64,000 nucleotides of DNA from Gracilaria domingensis (taxonomy: Eukaryota > Rhodophyta > Florideophyceae > Gracilariales > Gracilariaceae). Location of the stretch: positions 186,001 through 250,000 of the forward strand of contig VCMS01000020.1 in assembly GCA_022539475.1 (NCBI GenBank). Direction: 5' to 3'. Positions 1 to 10,523 of the stretch are shown one piece after another. A model generated the notes under the pieces. The model was not told the origin of the DNA and did no database searches. It saw nothing but the letters and a program-made list of their open reading frames with translations. The stretch's first letter is position 1; the number at the start of each line of letters is the position of its first letter. A program made the translations under genes and the position numbers.

Positions 1-544
1 CTAGAATTGTGCCCATTTTGTCGCGCGATGCGACGGGTTTGTAGTGGTCGCTGAGAAGGCTTATAATTAGGTGAATATGAATGTAGGCACAACCCGTTTA
101 GCTGAGCAAATGAAAGATTGTGAAGCACCTTCACGATTTCTCCACCGCAACAGGGTTGAGCTGAGAGAGCTCGGAGGCGGAAGAACCTGTCATGATGTAC
201 GATTACTTGGTTAACACGGGTGAGTTGCAAATCAAGTTCAGTTGTACGAAGTTCGTACTACGAACGTCTCAACTTCGAGAAACGGTCACCAAGAAGGATT
301 GTTTCATTTGCTCAGAAGCGCATCAGCGCTCAGGGCGCTTGACTCATCCTACAACAAATATTTCATGGACAAATCGCAGATGATGATTCATTGGATTGTA
401 CGGGAGCAAGACGCAAATGCGTACTGCACAGCACCACAAATTCAAATTATGGCTTACTTGGCAATCACAATTTGTGGGTGGCCTCTTTGAGATTGTGATC
501 TTGAAGATCTGTGGCTTTGAGCTCGAACAGCTATATTTAAGCTA

Positions 545-800
545 CCGTTCTCTCTTGTCGCTACTCAGCCAGCAACGGTCTCGTTCTATTCCGTACTCAA
601 CCTTTCCGCTTCTGCCAGAACAGATGGAGCGTCGTTGCTCCAAGTAGAACAGAGTAGTGACTTTACTCAGTTTGGGAACATCCGCGCTCGTGGCGGAAGT
701 GTCCTTTCGTCTTGGCAACAGCAAATAATTCAGGCTTTTGTTGCCGTCGGGACAGTTGCTCGTCCCGGTCGACGCGATAGGACTTAAGCTAAAGCTTACT
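545..800 (-). repeat. Structured repeat related to the B repeat of the YR retrotransposon
   Basis: Read on the minus strand this stretch is a series of hairpins in the same order as parts of the B repeat at 8598-8794. It shares the loop-containing core GACGAGCAACTGTC and, further on, a TGTTCTAC...CTGTTCTGG block. The stems around the shared core differ but still pair (GGGAC/GTCCC here, GTGAC/GTCAC in B). It also has GGCAACA/TGTTGCC and GGAGC/GCTCC stems. I read it as a diverged terminal repeat of a related tyrosine-recombinase element in the opposite orientation. The rest of 1-1050 holds no convincing gene. Confidence 0.45.
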
Positions 801-900
801 TAATGTCACATGAACTGTGATTGGGAAATTGTGGTGGGTGGGTCAAGAACAAAAGCAGAAGCTTGGAGCAACGACGCTCCATCTGTTCTGGCGAAGCGGA
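605..900. repeat. Inverted repeat, about 39-bp arms
   Basis: The segment at 605-644 recurs as its reverse complement at 862-900 with one or two mismatches; the shared core includes GCCAGAACAGATGGAGCGTC. The roughly 217-bp spacer contains most of the B-like repeat. It could be a foldback element, or two facing copies of one end of a terminal repeat. No coding content is evident. Confidence 0.6.
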
Positions 901-1050
901 CGGAAAGGAATAAGAAATTGTTTCTGAGTTTTGACCTGAAAAATCGATCCCCCGTGGCCTCTTCTCTTTATTAATCAAAGACGTAGGTGTCTTCTCGAAG
1001 ATATATCACAACTCTGAAGTTCAGAGTCTGAACCACAGCTAAATTAATAT

Positions 1051-2592
1051 TCATACCTTTGCTTGTAACTCTTCTCCAATTCGTTCCGACACCTCAATAT
1101 TTGATTCCTCTGTGTCCTTGAAGAACTTTTCCCATGCTTTTTGAGAGTCAATATCGCCCTCGATGCGAAGTGCAGCGAGCACAATCCATGTAAGCAGCAA
1201 AGTACAACAAATGATCAAGCTTGGCAAAACCCCAATCCATGGTCTATTGTAGTACGCCAACGGCGTATTGTCCTCGTCAAGAAAGCGAAATTCATCTCCG
1301 GCATAAATAACTCCTCGTCCTCCCCCAGTCGGAAACATTATAGAATGCATGACATCCTTCAAATAGCTGTGCATGTACAAGTGTTTCCGAAAATCATCTT
1401 CCTCGCCAGTAATTATCAGCGATAGGTGAGTTTCTCGCAAGTCCAGGTTACTCACATCAACCACAACTGAAACAACAGTGACATTGAGAAGTGGAGTTGT
1501 AAAAACCATGTTGCTTGGGCTTTGCAGTTGTAGACGGAAATCCGTCGTTTCCAATGATTCAGATTGCGCATCTCCGTCGACCGTAATATTTGCCAGAACT
1601 GTGACATTGGTTCTGTCCAGGCGCTTCACTAAAGCAGACAGTATCTCTTGAGAACTCACATTTTGCATCCCATGATAAAGTTTCCCACTCTGCTCTAGAA
1701 AAACCCCCATTCGTGTAGTTTGAGTATGTTTCGTGTTTCTGTCCATTGTAGTGACTCCAATGCCGTCGCCAACATTCGTAATGCTGAATTGAAGTGTAAA
1801 ATAAGATGAGTTTGAAAACCGGGAGGCATTAAAAATATCACCCGTGGTTGTTGAGAACACCTGTATGCTGGCCCGCGAGTCGAATCCAGACTTTTCGGTG
1901 AGAGGAATCTGATAACAAGAATCATCAAAAGCAGGTGGGCGAAGGAATTCGCAGCCTCGGTCTTCAAACTCAAATATCGGAACAGTATCTAGTCGAAGAT
2001 TAAGCACTTTGTTTTGGTTCGTTGCAAGGAAGATGAACATAAACTCGATCATAACAGTCAAACCACCCATAAATGCCAAATAAACTGACCTCCGTTTTGA
2101 CAGTTTATGAAAAGGGCTTTGGGGATGGTCATCCTCAAACTCTTCAGAACAAGTGGCTGCAATTCTTCCGAGGATATATGAAAGAAGGTTTATGGGGTTG
2201 GAGAAGTTTTCCAGAACTAAGCGTCGCTGCACCATCTCAGGTGTAACACGACAGTTTTTGCCACGAAGAAGAACTCGAAACAAGATGTCGACGAACAGAA
2301 TGATCGAAAATGAAGTGGCAATGGCTGTGATAAGCGAGACCACGTTCTCGTCCAAATTCAAGTTCCAAGGATCATCAAACTTATCCTCGTAGAAGCCTTC
2401 TACATTCCAATCGTTAAGCGGAGGTAGAACGCCAGGTTGTGAACAAGAATACTTGGTCAACCACTGCATAGCTTGGGATTCCGAATTGCTCGCCATTGTG
2501 CTACCAATGTTTTGACTTCGCATGCATTGCACCTCAGGTTGGGATGATGGGAGTTTTTGGTATAAGTACAGAAAGTGAGTTGTAACCTGCAA
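1051..2592 (-). CDS. Orphan three-TM membrane glycoprotein (hypothetical)
   Basis: An uninterrupted 513-codon frame that I do not recognise. Hydrophobic segments lie near residues 84-108, 170-190 and 453-477. The roughly 260-residue stretch between the second and third carries six N-glycosylation sequons (for example NASR, NSSY, NVSS, NITV), so it is probably lumenal or extracellular. The C-terminal tail of about 36 residues is charged. The first ATG gives a long unremarkable leader; an internal ATG at residue 33 (codon near 2496) is an equally good start. No transposon motif is present, and this is the only gene here that looks like ordinary host coding sequence rather than mobile DNA. It may belong to a lineage-specific family. 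Function unknown. Confidence 0.7.
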   Translation of the reverse strand: MQVTTHFLYLYQKLPSSQPEVQCMRSQNIGSTMASNSESQAMQWLTKYSCSQPGVLPPLNDWNVEGFYEDKFDDPWNLNLDENVVSLITAIATSFSIILFVDILFRVLLRGKNCRVTPEMVQRRLVLENFSNPINLLSYILGRIAATCSEEFEDDHPQSPFHKLSKRRSVYLAFMGGLTVMIEFMFIFLATNQNKVLNLRLDTVPIFEFEDRGCEFLRPPAFDDSCYQIPLTEKSGFDSRASIQVFSTTTGDIFNASRFSNSSYFTLQFSITNVGDGIGVTTMDRNTKHTQTTRMGVFLEQSGKLYHGMQNVSSQEILSALVKRLDRTNVTVLANITVDGDAQSESLETTDFRLQLQSPSNMVFTTPLLNVTVVSVVVDVSNLDLRETHLSLIITGEEDDFRKHLYMHSYLKDVMHSIMFPTGGGRGVIYAGDEFRFLDEDNTPLAYYNRPWIGVLPSLIICCTLLLTWIVLAALRIEGDIDSQKAWEKFFKDTEESNIEVSERIGEELQAKV

Positions 2593-3335
2593 GCTTGGCT
2601 ACTCATAAGAGTGATTATCAATTCTTCCGTCCTCGCTGGAGTATGTGGGGAATGCATGGGTGCATTGTTTTGTGGGACGTGGTTCTTATCATAAATATGG
2701 CGCAGAGCTCTCTCAGGTCTTCCCCACGCAACTTACAACACAGAAAGCACCCGCGCAAAGAGTTCTGGTTCACCATTGGTTTAGAGCTTCGCGGATCGAT
2801 AAGAAAACAAGGTGACTACCAAGGATGGTGAGAGCTGGCTCACTGCACGGAGGATTTGTTCACTCTCGAGACTCGCTATTAGAGTTCTGAATGATTTTGC
2901 TTGTCGCTGTTCTCCATTCTGCAGTGAGGCCGTTCGGCATCTTTGCGTCAATCGAATTGCCCCGGCGACATGTTGGCTGTTCTTCTTCTTTATTGTGGAA
3001 GTTGTGTTCTAATTCCTAACACAACCAAGCAGCACCTAAAGGTACTTCTCTCTCCTTAAAAAGGCCAGAAATCGACGTGGCGCATCATGTTGGCTGTTAT
3101 TCGACACTAATGATCCCGCCAGGACCATCCTTGCCCGCCTGCTGCAAGAAGGTGGATCCCGAATGTTTAACGATGAACAAGGTTTTTATTTACATATCTA
3201 CAATAGAACTAGCGTACAACCTTTCCTTATTAGTTAATGAAAGTTGGCACCTACACACAGGCAACATTCTATTTCACATGTTGGGTGGATTGAGAACACA
3301 GCCATCAAAAGCCTCGAGTCTCAGTCAGCGAGACG
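2593..3335. other. Noncoding region, nothing recognised
   Basis: Upstream of the membrane-protein gene. Only short open frames without recognisable similarity occur (the longest, at 3077-3388, runs into the palindrome and looks spurious). The minus-strand gene's promoter should lie in the first few hundred bases, but I see no clear TATA box. Confidence 0.4.
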
Positions 3336-3444
3336 CGATGGAACACGCAACAAAACCTGCTGAGACTGGATTTACCCGTGTACTGTAGAATCTACAGTAC
3401 ACGGGTAAATCCAGTCTCAGCAGGTTTTGTTGCGTGTTCCATCG
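3336..3444. repeat. Near-perfect 109-bp palindrome
   Basis: Arms 3336-3389 and 3391-3444 are exact reverse complements around a single central base (3390). The similarity continues outward as AGTCAGCG on both sides, interrupted by a six-base insertion (AGACGC) on the left. Transcribed from either strand it would fold into a long hairpin. It may be a foldback element or a hairpin-RNA precursor. It ends about 270 bases before the YR retrotransposon. Confidence 0.85.
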
Positions 3445-3522
3445 CTGACTGTACGCTTGCTGCGCCGTGTGCGATGACGGCGGCAGACGCACTGGATGTG
3501 CTGTCGATGACGATCGCGTGCC

Positions 3523-3644
3523 CCGCCGCCGCCGCCGCCGCTACTGCCGCCGCGGTGGTATTTAGGTATCGTTTAATATACGGCGTATAACCTAGGCTTA
3601 AGAGATATCTACAGTGTAGATATATCTTAAGCCTAAGTTATACG
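3523..3644. repeat. GCC microsatellite and second palindrome (3584-3644)
   Basis: A (CCG)n tract at about 3523-3553 precedes a second inverted repeat. Its 30-bp arms at 3584-3613 and 3615-3644 pair around a central G with about two mismatches; the stem includes GGCTTAAGA/TCTTAAGCC. Two strong palindromes within 310 bp next to a YR element suggest a fragile or element-derived border. No coding content. Confidence 0.7.
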
Positions 3645-3716
3645 TTATTCAGAGAACTATACTTTACGTAGTCCATGCCTGAGCTTGAGAAAGCAGGAAT
3701 TTGCGCGTTGTGTTAT

Positions 3717-4077
3717 TGGGTGAATGGGGATGAGTGTTTATTGGAGCTGTTTCTGGGAGTGTGACGTGATCACAAGTGGCTCAAACGGTTGATTTTATTC
3801 TGGACTACCTACGCAACAGCGAGCAAAACCTTTACAACCTACGCAGGACTGAATTGTGGTTTGTCAAACTAATGCTGTTTCGGTCGGCAACCCAGAATTT
3901 GGCGCGCGTCTGAGTCAGGGCAAAAACGGCCATTATATAAGCGCCATCAGCAGCATCTGGAACTGATGCTGCCCACCAGTCTCTCAGCTCTCAAGTTTTC
4001 CTGCTTTCGTCGATTTCCTCCTCTGAAAACTTGCGTTCATTTGCTGCTGGTTGTCCATTTCCTTGCTTCTTTTGTTT
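3717..4077 (+). repeat. A1 split direct repeat
   Basis: The 361-bp left repeat matches 8794-9154 with about five substitutions. It carries the probable promoter and the untranslated leader of the retrotransposon. Its left border is set by where identity with A2 begins (TGGGTGAATGG). Confidence 0.85.
3934..3940 (+). promoter_or_regulatory. TATA box of the YR retrotransposon
   Basis: TATATAA lies inside A1, followed after about 15 bases by a small GCAGCAT/ATGCTGC stem. The same box recurs in A2. It sits about 150 bases ahead of the preferred gag ATG at 4086, so it is a plausible core promoter for the genomic transcript. Confidence 0.6.
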
Positions 4078-4085
4078 CTTTTGTC

Positions 4086-5199
4086 ATGTCGGACGCCGTT
4101 GAGGCGCAGCAAAGTCAGCAAGATACCGCAGTATTGAATTATCAGGAGCTTGTACGCACTTCCAAAGCGCAACTGTGCGATGCTAACCACAGCAGTTTGA
4201 AGTCAATTTTTACCTCTGCGCCTACTGAACTACAGAATCAACACCTTCCAATTCCGAGGAGGGTTTATAAACTTTTGGGTATAATTTTGGGATGGAGAGA
4301 AACCGTTTTGCTCGAGAATCGTGACGAACTGCAGACTACAGAACTTGGCCGTAATCGTTTGGATCAAATGTTTTCCATGTCATTGGAGGAGGTGGAACAG
4401 CTCTCCATCCAAAAGCCAGGAGAGCTTATTGAAATTATTGAAAAATGTCTGCGCGCAGACCCCAACCTAACACCGCGTACATATGACAAGGACAATCATA
4501 CTTCTCTCTCACAAATAGTTCTGAAATGGCATTTGCTGGCTACAAAGAAAGCCTTGAAGCGAAGAGATTCTGGAAACGAATGCACTTCAATGGGCGTTCG
4601 CAAACTACAGGATGAACCGCCCCCACCTGGGAAAAGAAGAAACCCGCTTTCAGAATCCGGCTCCAGAGACGTTGAAATGAAGCGAGCAAAGGTGAACAGA
4701 ATTGGAGGAGTGCTGACTGGAGACCATGATGAGGATTCTCAGGATTTTTGGCCCCGGCTCGGCGGACCAACACCTCTCCGACCGAGCCAGTTGAAAGAAT
4801 ACCCGGGAAAAACATCGGTGCTACTGAACGTACAAGAACTCATGGGTCCGTCAATTCTGCACTCTGTGTGTCAGGAAGGCGTGAATGTCGAACTCGTTGT
4901 ACGGAACGTTCGCTGGAAGCGTCAAAGCGATGGACGCCCTTTCAGCTCGGAGGTAGAAGCTCTTACTCTGGCCAGGTGCGTCCATGCCTCTCTCCCGCGA
5001 GGAGGCATGGCACCAAGTGCTTCCGTCATTGGAAGTGTATCCGGACGTTGGCATACGAGTGCCAGCAATGCGTTCAATTGTACTCCGACAGGTCTCAGCA
5101 GCTTCGAGAGCTAGGAACGCAGTCCGGAGCATTACCAAGAAACCCCCGTCACAGAGGCAGAAGACGAGAAGGCCACAAGGGCGCGAAACAAACGCCTAG
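4086..5199 (+). pseudogene. Gag-like protein of the YR retrotransposon
   Basis: Start chosen at the ATG at 4086, after the A1 leader; the frame is also open from 3966, but those residues are leader translation. Shared features with the second element's gag (10656 onward) are an LTPRT block, a VxELMGPSI-type block and a W-[KR]-R block. After about 4975 the reading switches frame (to 5199 in the next frame). Compared with the second element, about 40 residues are missing just before the switch, so a deletion plus frameshift has damaged this copy. There is no zinc knuckle, which is common in DIRS-type gags. The role would be RNA binding and packaging. Confidence 0.7.
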
Positions 5200-5246
5200 T
5201 ACTTGACCCTAGAGTTAGACTTCGGACTTTTCCACTCTCTAGTGTT

Positions 5247-7352
5247 TTGAAGAAGAATGCAAGTGCAGAAGGAGACGCTGGGACCGTGAGTTATGCATCA
5301 GAAGCATTGGATTTCCTCTATCTTGGAAAAAACATCGCCAAGCTCCCCGCCCACTCAGACCTTTCTGTGACCCTCCGGGCGGTTCGCTCATTGATTACAC
5401 GGCATATTGAGCTTGGGCGAGATATTGGACAAGACTGCGTTAAAGAAATAACTCGAACACAGAGGGACTTTCTTCTGCAGACCGCCGCTACAAGTTGTTC
5501 CGCGCCGCACCAGGATGTTCTGAGTTTTGTAGAGGACATGAAGGCAAGTGGGCTAATCCGAGGTGATTTCAAGCTGCTTAACTCCAACCGCCTCGACCTT
5601 CCAGCGCCATCACAGTCACATGCAAATCTATGGATCAAGAGAATGCCCCTTTCACTACAGAACCTCTTCACAGAGTCCGGGTTTTCAAATCTGATATCTG
5701 AGGTTCGATCTTTTCTTGACTCAGATAATGAGAGACCCCCATCACGAGTCCATGCTCATGCTGGCGAGTACCCCTTACTTCTAAGCCGTTTGGAAGATTC
5801 AGGAATGCTTCGGTGGTCCGTCGTCGACAATGAAGACAAACGCTACACTACTTTAGCAGACGCCTTGACGATGACATCCTTCGCCGTCGTGAAAGACATA
5901 TCGAAAGACCGTCTGATCAGCTGGCCACGAATCCAGAATCTGTGCATGCCCGAATCTCCTGAAGTGAACCTGCCTAATCCTGGGCATTTGGCAGCGCTGC
6001 AGGTGCCGAAGCAAAGCATACTGTCTGGTTTTTACCTGGACATCGCCAACATGTTCCACAATATCCGCATGCCTAGCAATCTGGCGTCTATATTTCCGTT
6101 CGCAAAGGTAGCATTTGGAAATCTTCCTGGATGCCTGCAGCGAAAATTGCAAGCAAAGTTTGGCTTTCGACCTGAACAATCTGAACTGCTTAGCCCGCTT
6201 CAATGCACGCTGCCCATGGGTTTTAAGTGATCCGTGTTCATCGGCCACACTTTTGTTGAATCGTGCTACCAGGAAGCATTTGTCCTTTTCCGTTCAAGTT
6301 CCAGGAGATTCCGACTTTCAAATGTTTTCGACCTGCCAGTACTGCTGCATCGAACAAGTGGACCGGTACGCCTCACCCATGGAATGGCAGTAGTGCTCCA
6401 TATAATAGACGACCTAAACCTTGTCTGTTTGGATTGGTCCCAAGATGAAGTAGCCGCTCTGCAAGATACGATCGAAGAAGTGCTCACAAACAATTACTTA
6501 CCAGTGAAACGATCGAAATCTTCTCCTGTTGGTGTGGTGGAAACGGTCGAAATGCCGTTCATTGGTTGGGTATGGTACCTGAAACGTGGTGTCATTCGTT
6601 TTAAGGCAGAGAAGCTCCAACTCGTGGCCAAGGAAGCCGCAGTAGTCAATCACATGCCCTTGGATGAAGTGAGAGTCAGATCACTCGTTGGAAGAATCGT
6701 TTGGATTGCTCTCGGGCTAAGACCTCTTCTATCCGTACTCTACCGAACATTCCAATACCTGCAAGCTCCGAATGAACTTTCGAATGAGTTGGAAGCATCG
6801 GTCAAGCGAGAAATATGTATGATTTGCCAGTTGCTGCCCTTTTCTCATATAAGGCTCACGCGAGGCTTCTGGCATCGAATAATCGCCTTCGACGCTTCAC
6901 CAGTTGCTGGAGCAGTAGTTTACACCGATGTTGACGTCCAAGAACTTCAGTTGCTCCTGCAAAGGCTGTCCGGAAAATTCAGAGATCCCACAGATTGCAA
7001 GACTATAGTACAATTTGTATGTTCCCGAAAATGGACCACAGCGTTTGTCCACCGATGGCGCCGTCAGGAACACATCAATGCACTTGAAGCACATACCGCA
7101 GTTCTGGCCTTGGAATGGGCCGCTTCATTTAATGTAACCGGCTTGCGAATGTTGGTTCTCTCTGACTCGATGGTGACGATTGGAGCTCTCCAGAAAGGCC
7201 GATCTTCATCTCATTTGCTGTGCCTACCTTGCAGAAGATTCACAGCCATCTCTGTCTCCCATGATCTCGAACCGCTATTGGCACATGTGCCTTCTGATTA
7301 CAACCCCGCCGATGGACCCTCTCGACCAGGGCCACGGGTGGGAAGCCAATGA
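5247..7352 (+). pseudogene. Reverse transcriptase / RNase H of the YR retrotransposon
   Basis: One frame, open from about 5115, interrupted only by TGA at 6228-6230 in the motif PMGFK-stop-SVFIGH, where relatives would have Trp (TGG to TGA). The RT catalytic segment reads HIIDDLNL, a DIRS/Ngaro-type variant of YxDD. The RNase H part follows, with Asp in IIAFDASP, Glu in NALEAH, Asp in VLSDSM and a distal NPADGPSR motif. The stop codon overlaps the recombinase start as ATGA (7349-7352), suggesting termination-reinitiation. The protein would copy element RNA into DNA. Apart from the TGA the frame looks intact. Confidence 0.85.
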
Positions 7353-8557
7353 GTAATTTTGTATGTTGCGCCCCCGAGGTTTACTGCCGTAATAACTGCG
7401 CAGCCTCCAGCCATCGGGGGCGCCCACGGCTCAGAGCAGCATCGCTTTCGCCGTATCAAGCGTCGTTTGAGAAGCAATGGCGCAAGTACCTTTCGAACTC
7501 CCAGATAAGGAAGAAGGTATTGAAAACTCCCACACTCTCCCGAGGCATCCCCAAGCGCAATTTCGTAGCAAGTGCTAATCGGAGATCTTTGCAGCTACCT
7601 AGTTTGGAAATATTCAGCAATCGCCCTCTTTTGGCAGCTACTCTTACCGATAGAACTCGAATGATGTACATTCGAGCATACAAGACCTTTCTAGTGACTC
7701 TGGAGCCATCCGCCGCTTCTCCCGATGATTTGGACAAGGTACTTTCCGCCTATATCGAGGACGCGTATGTTGAGGACTGCTCTGCTGGGCACCGGCTTGA
7801 AATGTCTTACCTAATAGCATTCCTTTCGCTTGCTGAGCCTTTGCTAAGAAACGCCTTAGGATTATCTCGACGGACATTATTTGGATGGAACAAGTTGGAA
7901 CCTGCCCAGCCCGCTCTTCCGCTAACCCGGAAACTCATGCTTGCCTTTGCAGAATACTTCCGTTGCAATGGGTCCCAGTCGGCAGCAGTTGCATTGTGCG
8001 TCCAGTGGACTACATACATGCGCGCCTCCGAAGTATTGTCATTGCGAATTGAAGACATTGAATTGCCCGGGACTGTTCAAATGAAGTGTATTGGTTCGCA
8101 AATGGCTGGGATACATATTCCGAGTTCCAAAACCGGGCCAAATCAGTTCACCCCCATCCGCGATAACCGCTGCGTATCTCTTTTGCAGGCTTATTTGCAA
8201 CGCCAACCGAGAAACGGGGTTGCAGAAATCTTTGACTTAAACTATCGGAGTTAAAACAATCTTTTCAAGGAAGCTGCAAAATTTCTGGGGCTTGATGCAT
8301 CAAGGTTTTCGACTCATTCTGCGCGCATTGGGGGCGCCTTTACAGATTACGTGCGCGGACAGGATGCGAAAACAATTGCCCTCACCGGAAGATGGAAGTC
8401 ATTCAAATCGCTGCAGCGCTATGTTTCCAATGGACGTGCTGGATTGATGCAGATGAAAACGCGTCAGTACATGGAAACTCGGGTACAAAATTATTCTGAC
8501 TCCTTTTCATTTCTTCTCGAGCAATGCGTTTCTCATACGTCACTTACATCAGCATAG
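7349..8557 (+). pseudogene. Tyrosine recombinase of the YR retrotransposon
   Basis: About 402 codons in one frame with a single TAA at 8252-8254. The first catalytic Arg lies in TYMRASEVLSLR. After the stop come the HxxR box (HSARIGGA), a GRWKS motif and the nucleophile Tyr in LQRYVSNG. This is the order expected for phage-integrase-type recombinases that insert DIRS/Ngaro circular DNA without target duplication. A basic N-terminal region of about 80 residues precedes the core-binding domain. Because the catalytic His-Arg-Tyr lie beyond the stop, this copy needs readthrough or a helper to move. Confidence 0.85.
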
Positions 8558-8597
8558 AACCAGTTAAGCATTTAGTAAATGCTTTCTCTTTGGGTTT

Positions 8598-8794
8598 GGG
8601 ACGCGCGACTGATTTTAGTCGCACCGCTGTGACGAGCAACTGTCACCGAGGTTTCCTACGAAAGGATTCTCCCAGTAGCGAAAGAGCTGTCAGAAGTTCT
8701 CTGACAACACAAAACGCACGGGCAATAGTCCCACCTGGTTCTACTAAAGCACAACAATGCTATTCGTTCTGGTAACGGACAGCAGCGTAATAAT
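8598..8794 (+). repeat. B1 split direct repeat
   Basis: The 197-bp repeat appears identical to 9242-9438. It is rich in short hairpins (GCGACT/AGTCGC, GTGAC/GTCAC, GTCAGA/TCTGAC, AGCA/TGCT) and lies after the recombinase stop, probably in the 3' untranslated region. Confidence 0.85.
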
Positions 8795-9154
8795 GGGTGA
8801 ATGGGAATGAGTGTTTATTGGAGCTGTTTCTGGGAGTGTGACGTGATCACAAGTGGCTCAAACGGTTGATTTTATTCTGGACTACCTACGCAACAGCGAG
8901 CAAAACCTTTACAACCTACGCAGGACTGAATTGTGGTTTGTCAAACTAATGCTGTTTCGGTCGGCAACCCAGAATTTGGCGCGCGTCTGAGTCAGGGCAA
9001 AAACGGCCATTATATAAGCGCCATCAGCAGCATTTGGAACTGATGCTGCCCACCAGTCTCTCAGCTCTCAAGTTTTCCTGCTTTCGTCGATTTCCTCCTC
9101 TAAAAACTCGCGTTCATTTGCTGCTGGTTGTCCGTTTCCTTGCTTCTTTTGTTT
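8794..9154 (+). repeat. A2 split direct repeat
   Basis: Second copy of A1, joined head-on to B1 at the TAAT/TGGG junction. In PAT/Ngaro elements this internal junction mimics the joined ends of the circular intermediate. The 87 bases that follow (9155-9241) are not repeated elsewhere in the window. Confidence 0.85.
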
Positions 9155-9241
9155 TCCTCCCGCCCACCCTACAGAGATAGGATCAGAGGTCAGGGGAGAT
9201 CTTAATTATAATTTATGTTGTAGCTCTACTGCGCTAGGGGC

Positions 9242-9438
9242 GGGACGCGCGACTGATTTTAGTCGCACCGCTGTGACGAGCAACTGTCACCGAGGTTTCC
9301 TACGAAAGGATTCTCCCAGTAGCGAAAGAGCTGTCAGAAGTTCTCTGACAACACAAAACGCACGGGCAATAGTCCCACCTGGTTCTACTAAAGCACAACA
9401 ATGCTATTCGTTCTGGTAACGGACAGCAGCGTAATAAT
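9242..9438 (+). repeat. B2 split direct repeat, right end of the element
   Basis: Second copy of B1. Identity ends at ...GTAATAAT, which marks the element's right border. The next bases (9439 onward) belong to a different, older YR element. Confidence 0.85.
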
Positions 9439-9459
9439 CGAGTATATTTCACCTCTTAT

Positions 9460-10399
9460 TTAGCCCGCACTCTGATTGATCTGCGGTTTGGAGCTCTGCT
9501 CACGTCGACTTCATTTTCGTGTACGGTCTCAAAGCCGCTGCCTTTTGTTTCTCATTTTTCTAGATTTTCGAGGAAACAAAGAAGTGGTTTTATTGCAGCC
9601 AATGGCAAATGCGCCGTGGTGCAAGATGCTCTTCACGCCGGCGGGAGACAACTTTGATGTCCATGTCCGGGCATCTTCGTTGTCATGCACCACCCCGTCC
9701 GGCCGCATCTCGCATCACGCTCTCGTCGGTGTATCGCAGGATGGAAGCATATCAAGCCTTCATCTTCTTCCTTCCCTCTTACCAAGCAACTGTGTTTTGC
9801 TTTCGCACTTCGGGTGCTCACAAGAAATCGAATAGGATCAGATGCCATTCTGATCATCTCATATGGAGCCTGTTTAAGAATTTCAGAAGCCCGAAATCTA
9901 CGTTGGAGTCAAATCGCTTTCCCTGGGGATGTTCGCCTCTCTTGATTCGGACCAAATAATATTGGAGTTAACATCCTTGGTGCAAAGACATCCCGTCAGA
10001 CTGGTCGCCTTCAATTTGTGCCAGTAACTGATCCTTAAATCAATCATTCGTTTTCTGGTTCTCTACCGGTCATAAAATCCTGCTCAACATCATTTCGCCC
10101 CAAACCTTTCCTATAGATTGTATGAGAACGACCTCAAAGAAGCCGCACACGCCTTTCAAATATCAAACGCCAAGATCACTATACATTCCGCTCGTATCGG
10201 AAAAGCGACCGATAATTACATCAGAGGCCTATCCGTCGAGCAGATTGCCATCAATGGCCGCTGGAAATCACTAACTTCTCTGCGGTACTACCTTGACAAT
10301 GGCAACTCATGGATCTTGAATATAAACATATCTCTGCGTCAGCAGCAGCAAATCAAGTCTAGTGAAAGGCACCTTTTGCAACGTCTCTATCATCTCTGA
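9460..10399 (+). pseudogene. Decayed tyrosine recombinase of a second YR retroelement
   Basis: Fragments in more than one frame give a clear recombinase. The first catalytic Arg is in YGACLRISEARNLRW (about 9865-9910), a SRQTGR-like segment follows, then the HxxR box in HSARIGKA, the GRWKS motif and the Tyr box LRYYLDNG (about 10180-10300). It is the same family as the recombinase at 7349-8557 but clearly divergent. Several stops and frameshifts disable it. It lies immediately upstream of a gag of the same family, the reverse of normal element order. Confidence 0.75.
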
Positions 10400-10523
10400 A
10401 TCTCCTTTCACGGCGCTGCAGTTCCAACGAAGATCGTAACGTTCAAATGTACGCCCCAAACCTTCTTTCGTCATCCACCTCCACTCAACAGAAAGAAACA
10501 GGTTCCATATTTGAGGAAACTGC

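Larger units (their letters stand above)
3717..9438 (+). mobile_element. Tyrosine-recombinase retrotransposon (Ngaro/PAT-like, DIRS order)
   Basis: The element contains a gag-like frame, a reverse transcriptase/RNase H frame and a tyrosine recombinase instead of a DDE integrase. It is bounded by split direct repeats in the order A1 (3717-4077), coding region, B1 (8598-8794), A2 (8794-9154), B2 (9242-9438). This A1...B1A2B2 plan is known for PAT- and Ngaro-type DIRS elements, where the internal B1A2 junction is thought to template completion of the ends of a circular DNA intermediate. No target-site duplication is seen, as expected for recombinase-mediated insertion. A1 and A2 differ at about five of 361 positions and B1 and B2 look identical, so insertion was recent. 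The copy is nevertheless broken by one TGA, one TAA and a gag deletion. Confidence 0.88.

Noticed and set aside
3077-3590. Overlapping plus-strand frames around the palindrome
   Set aside because: They run through the perfect inverted repeat and the GCC microsatellite, so the reading is an artefact of repeats.
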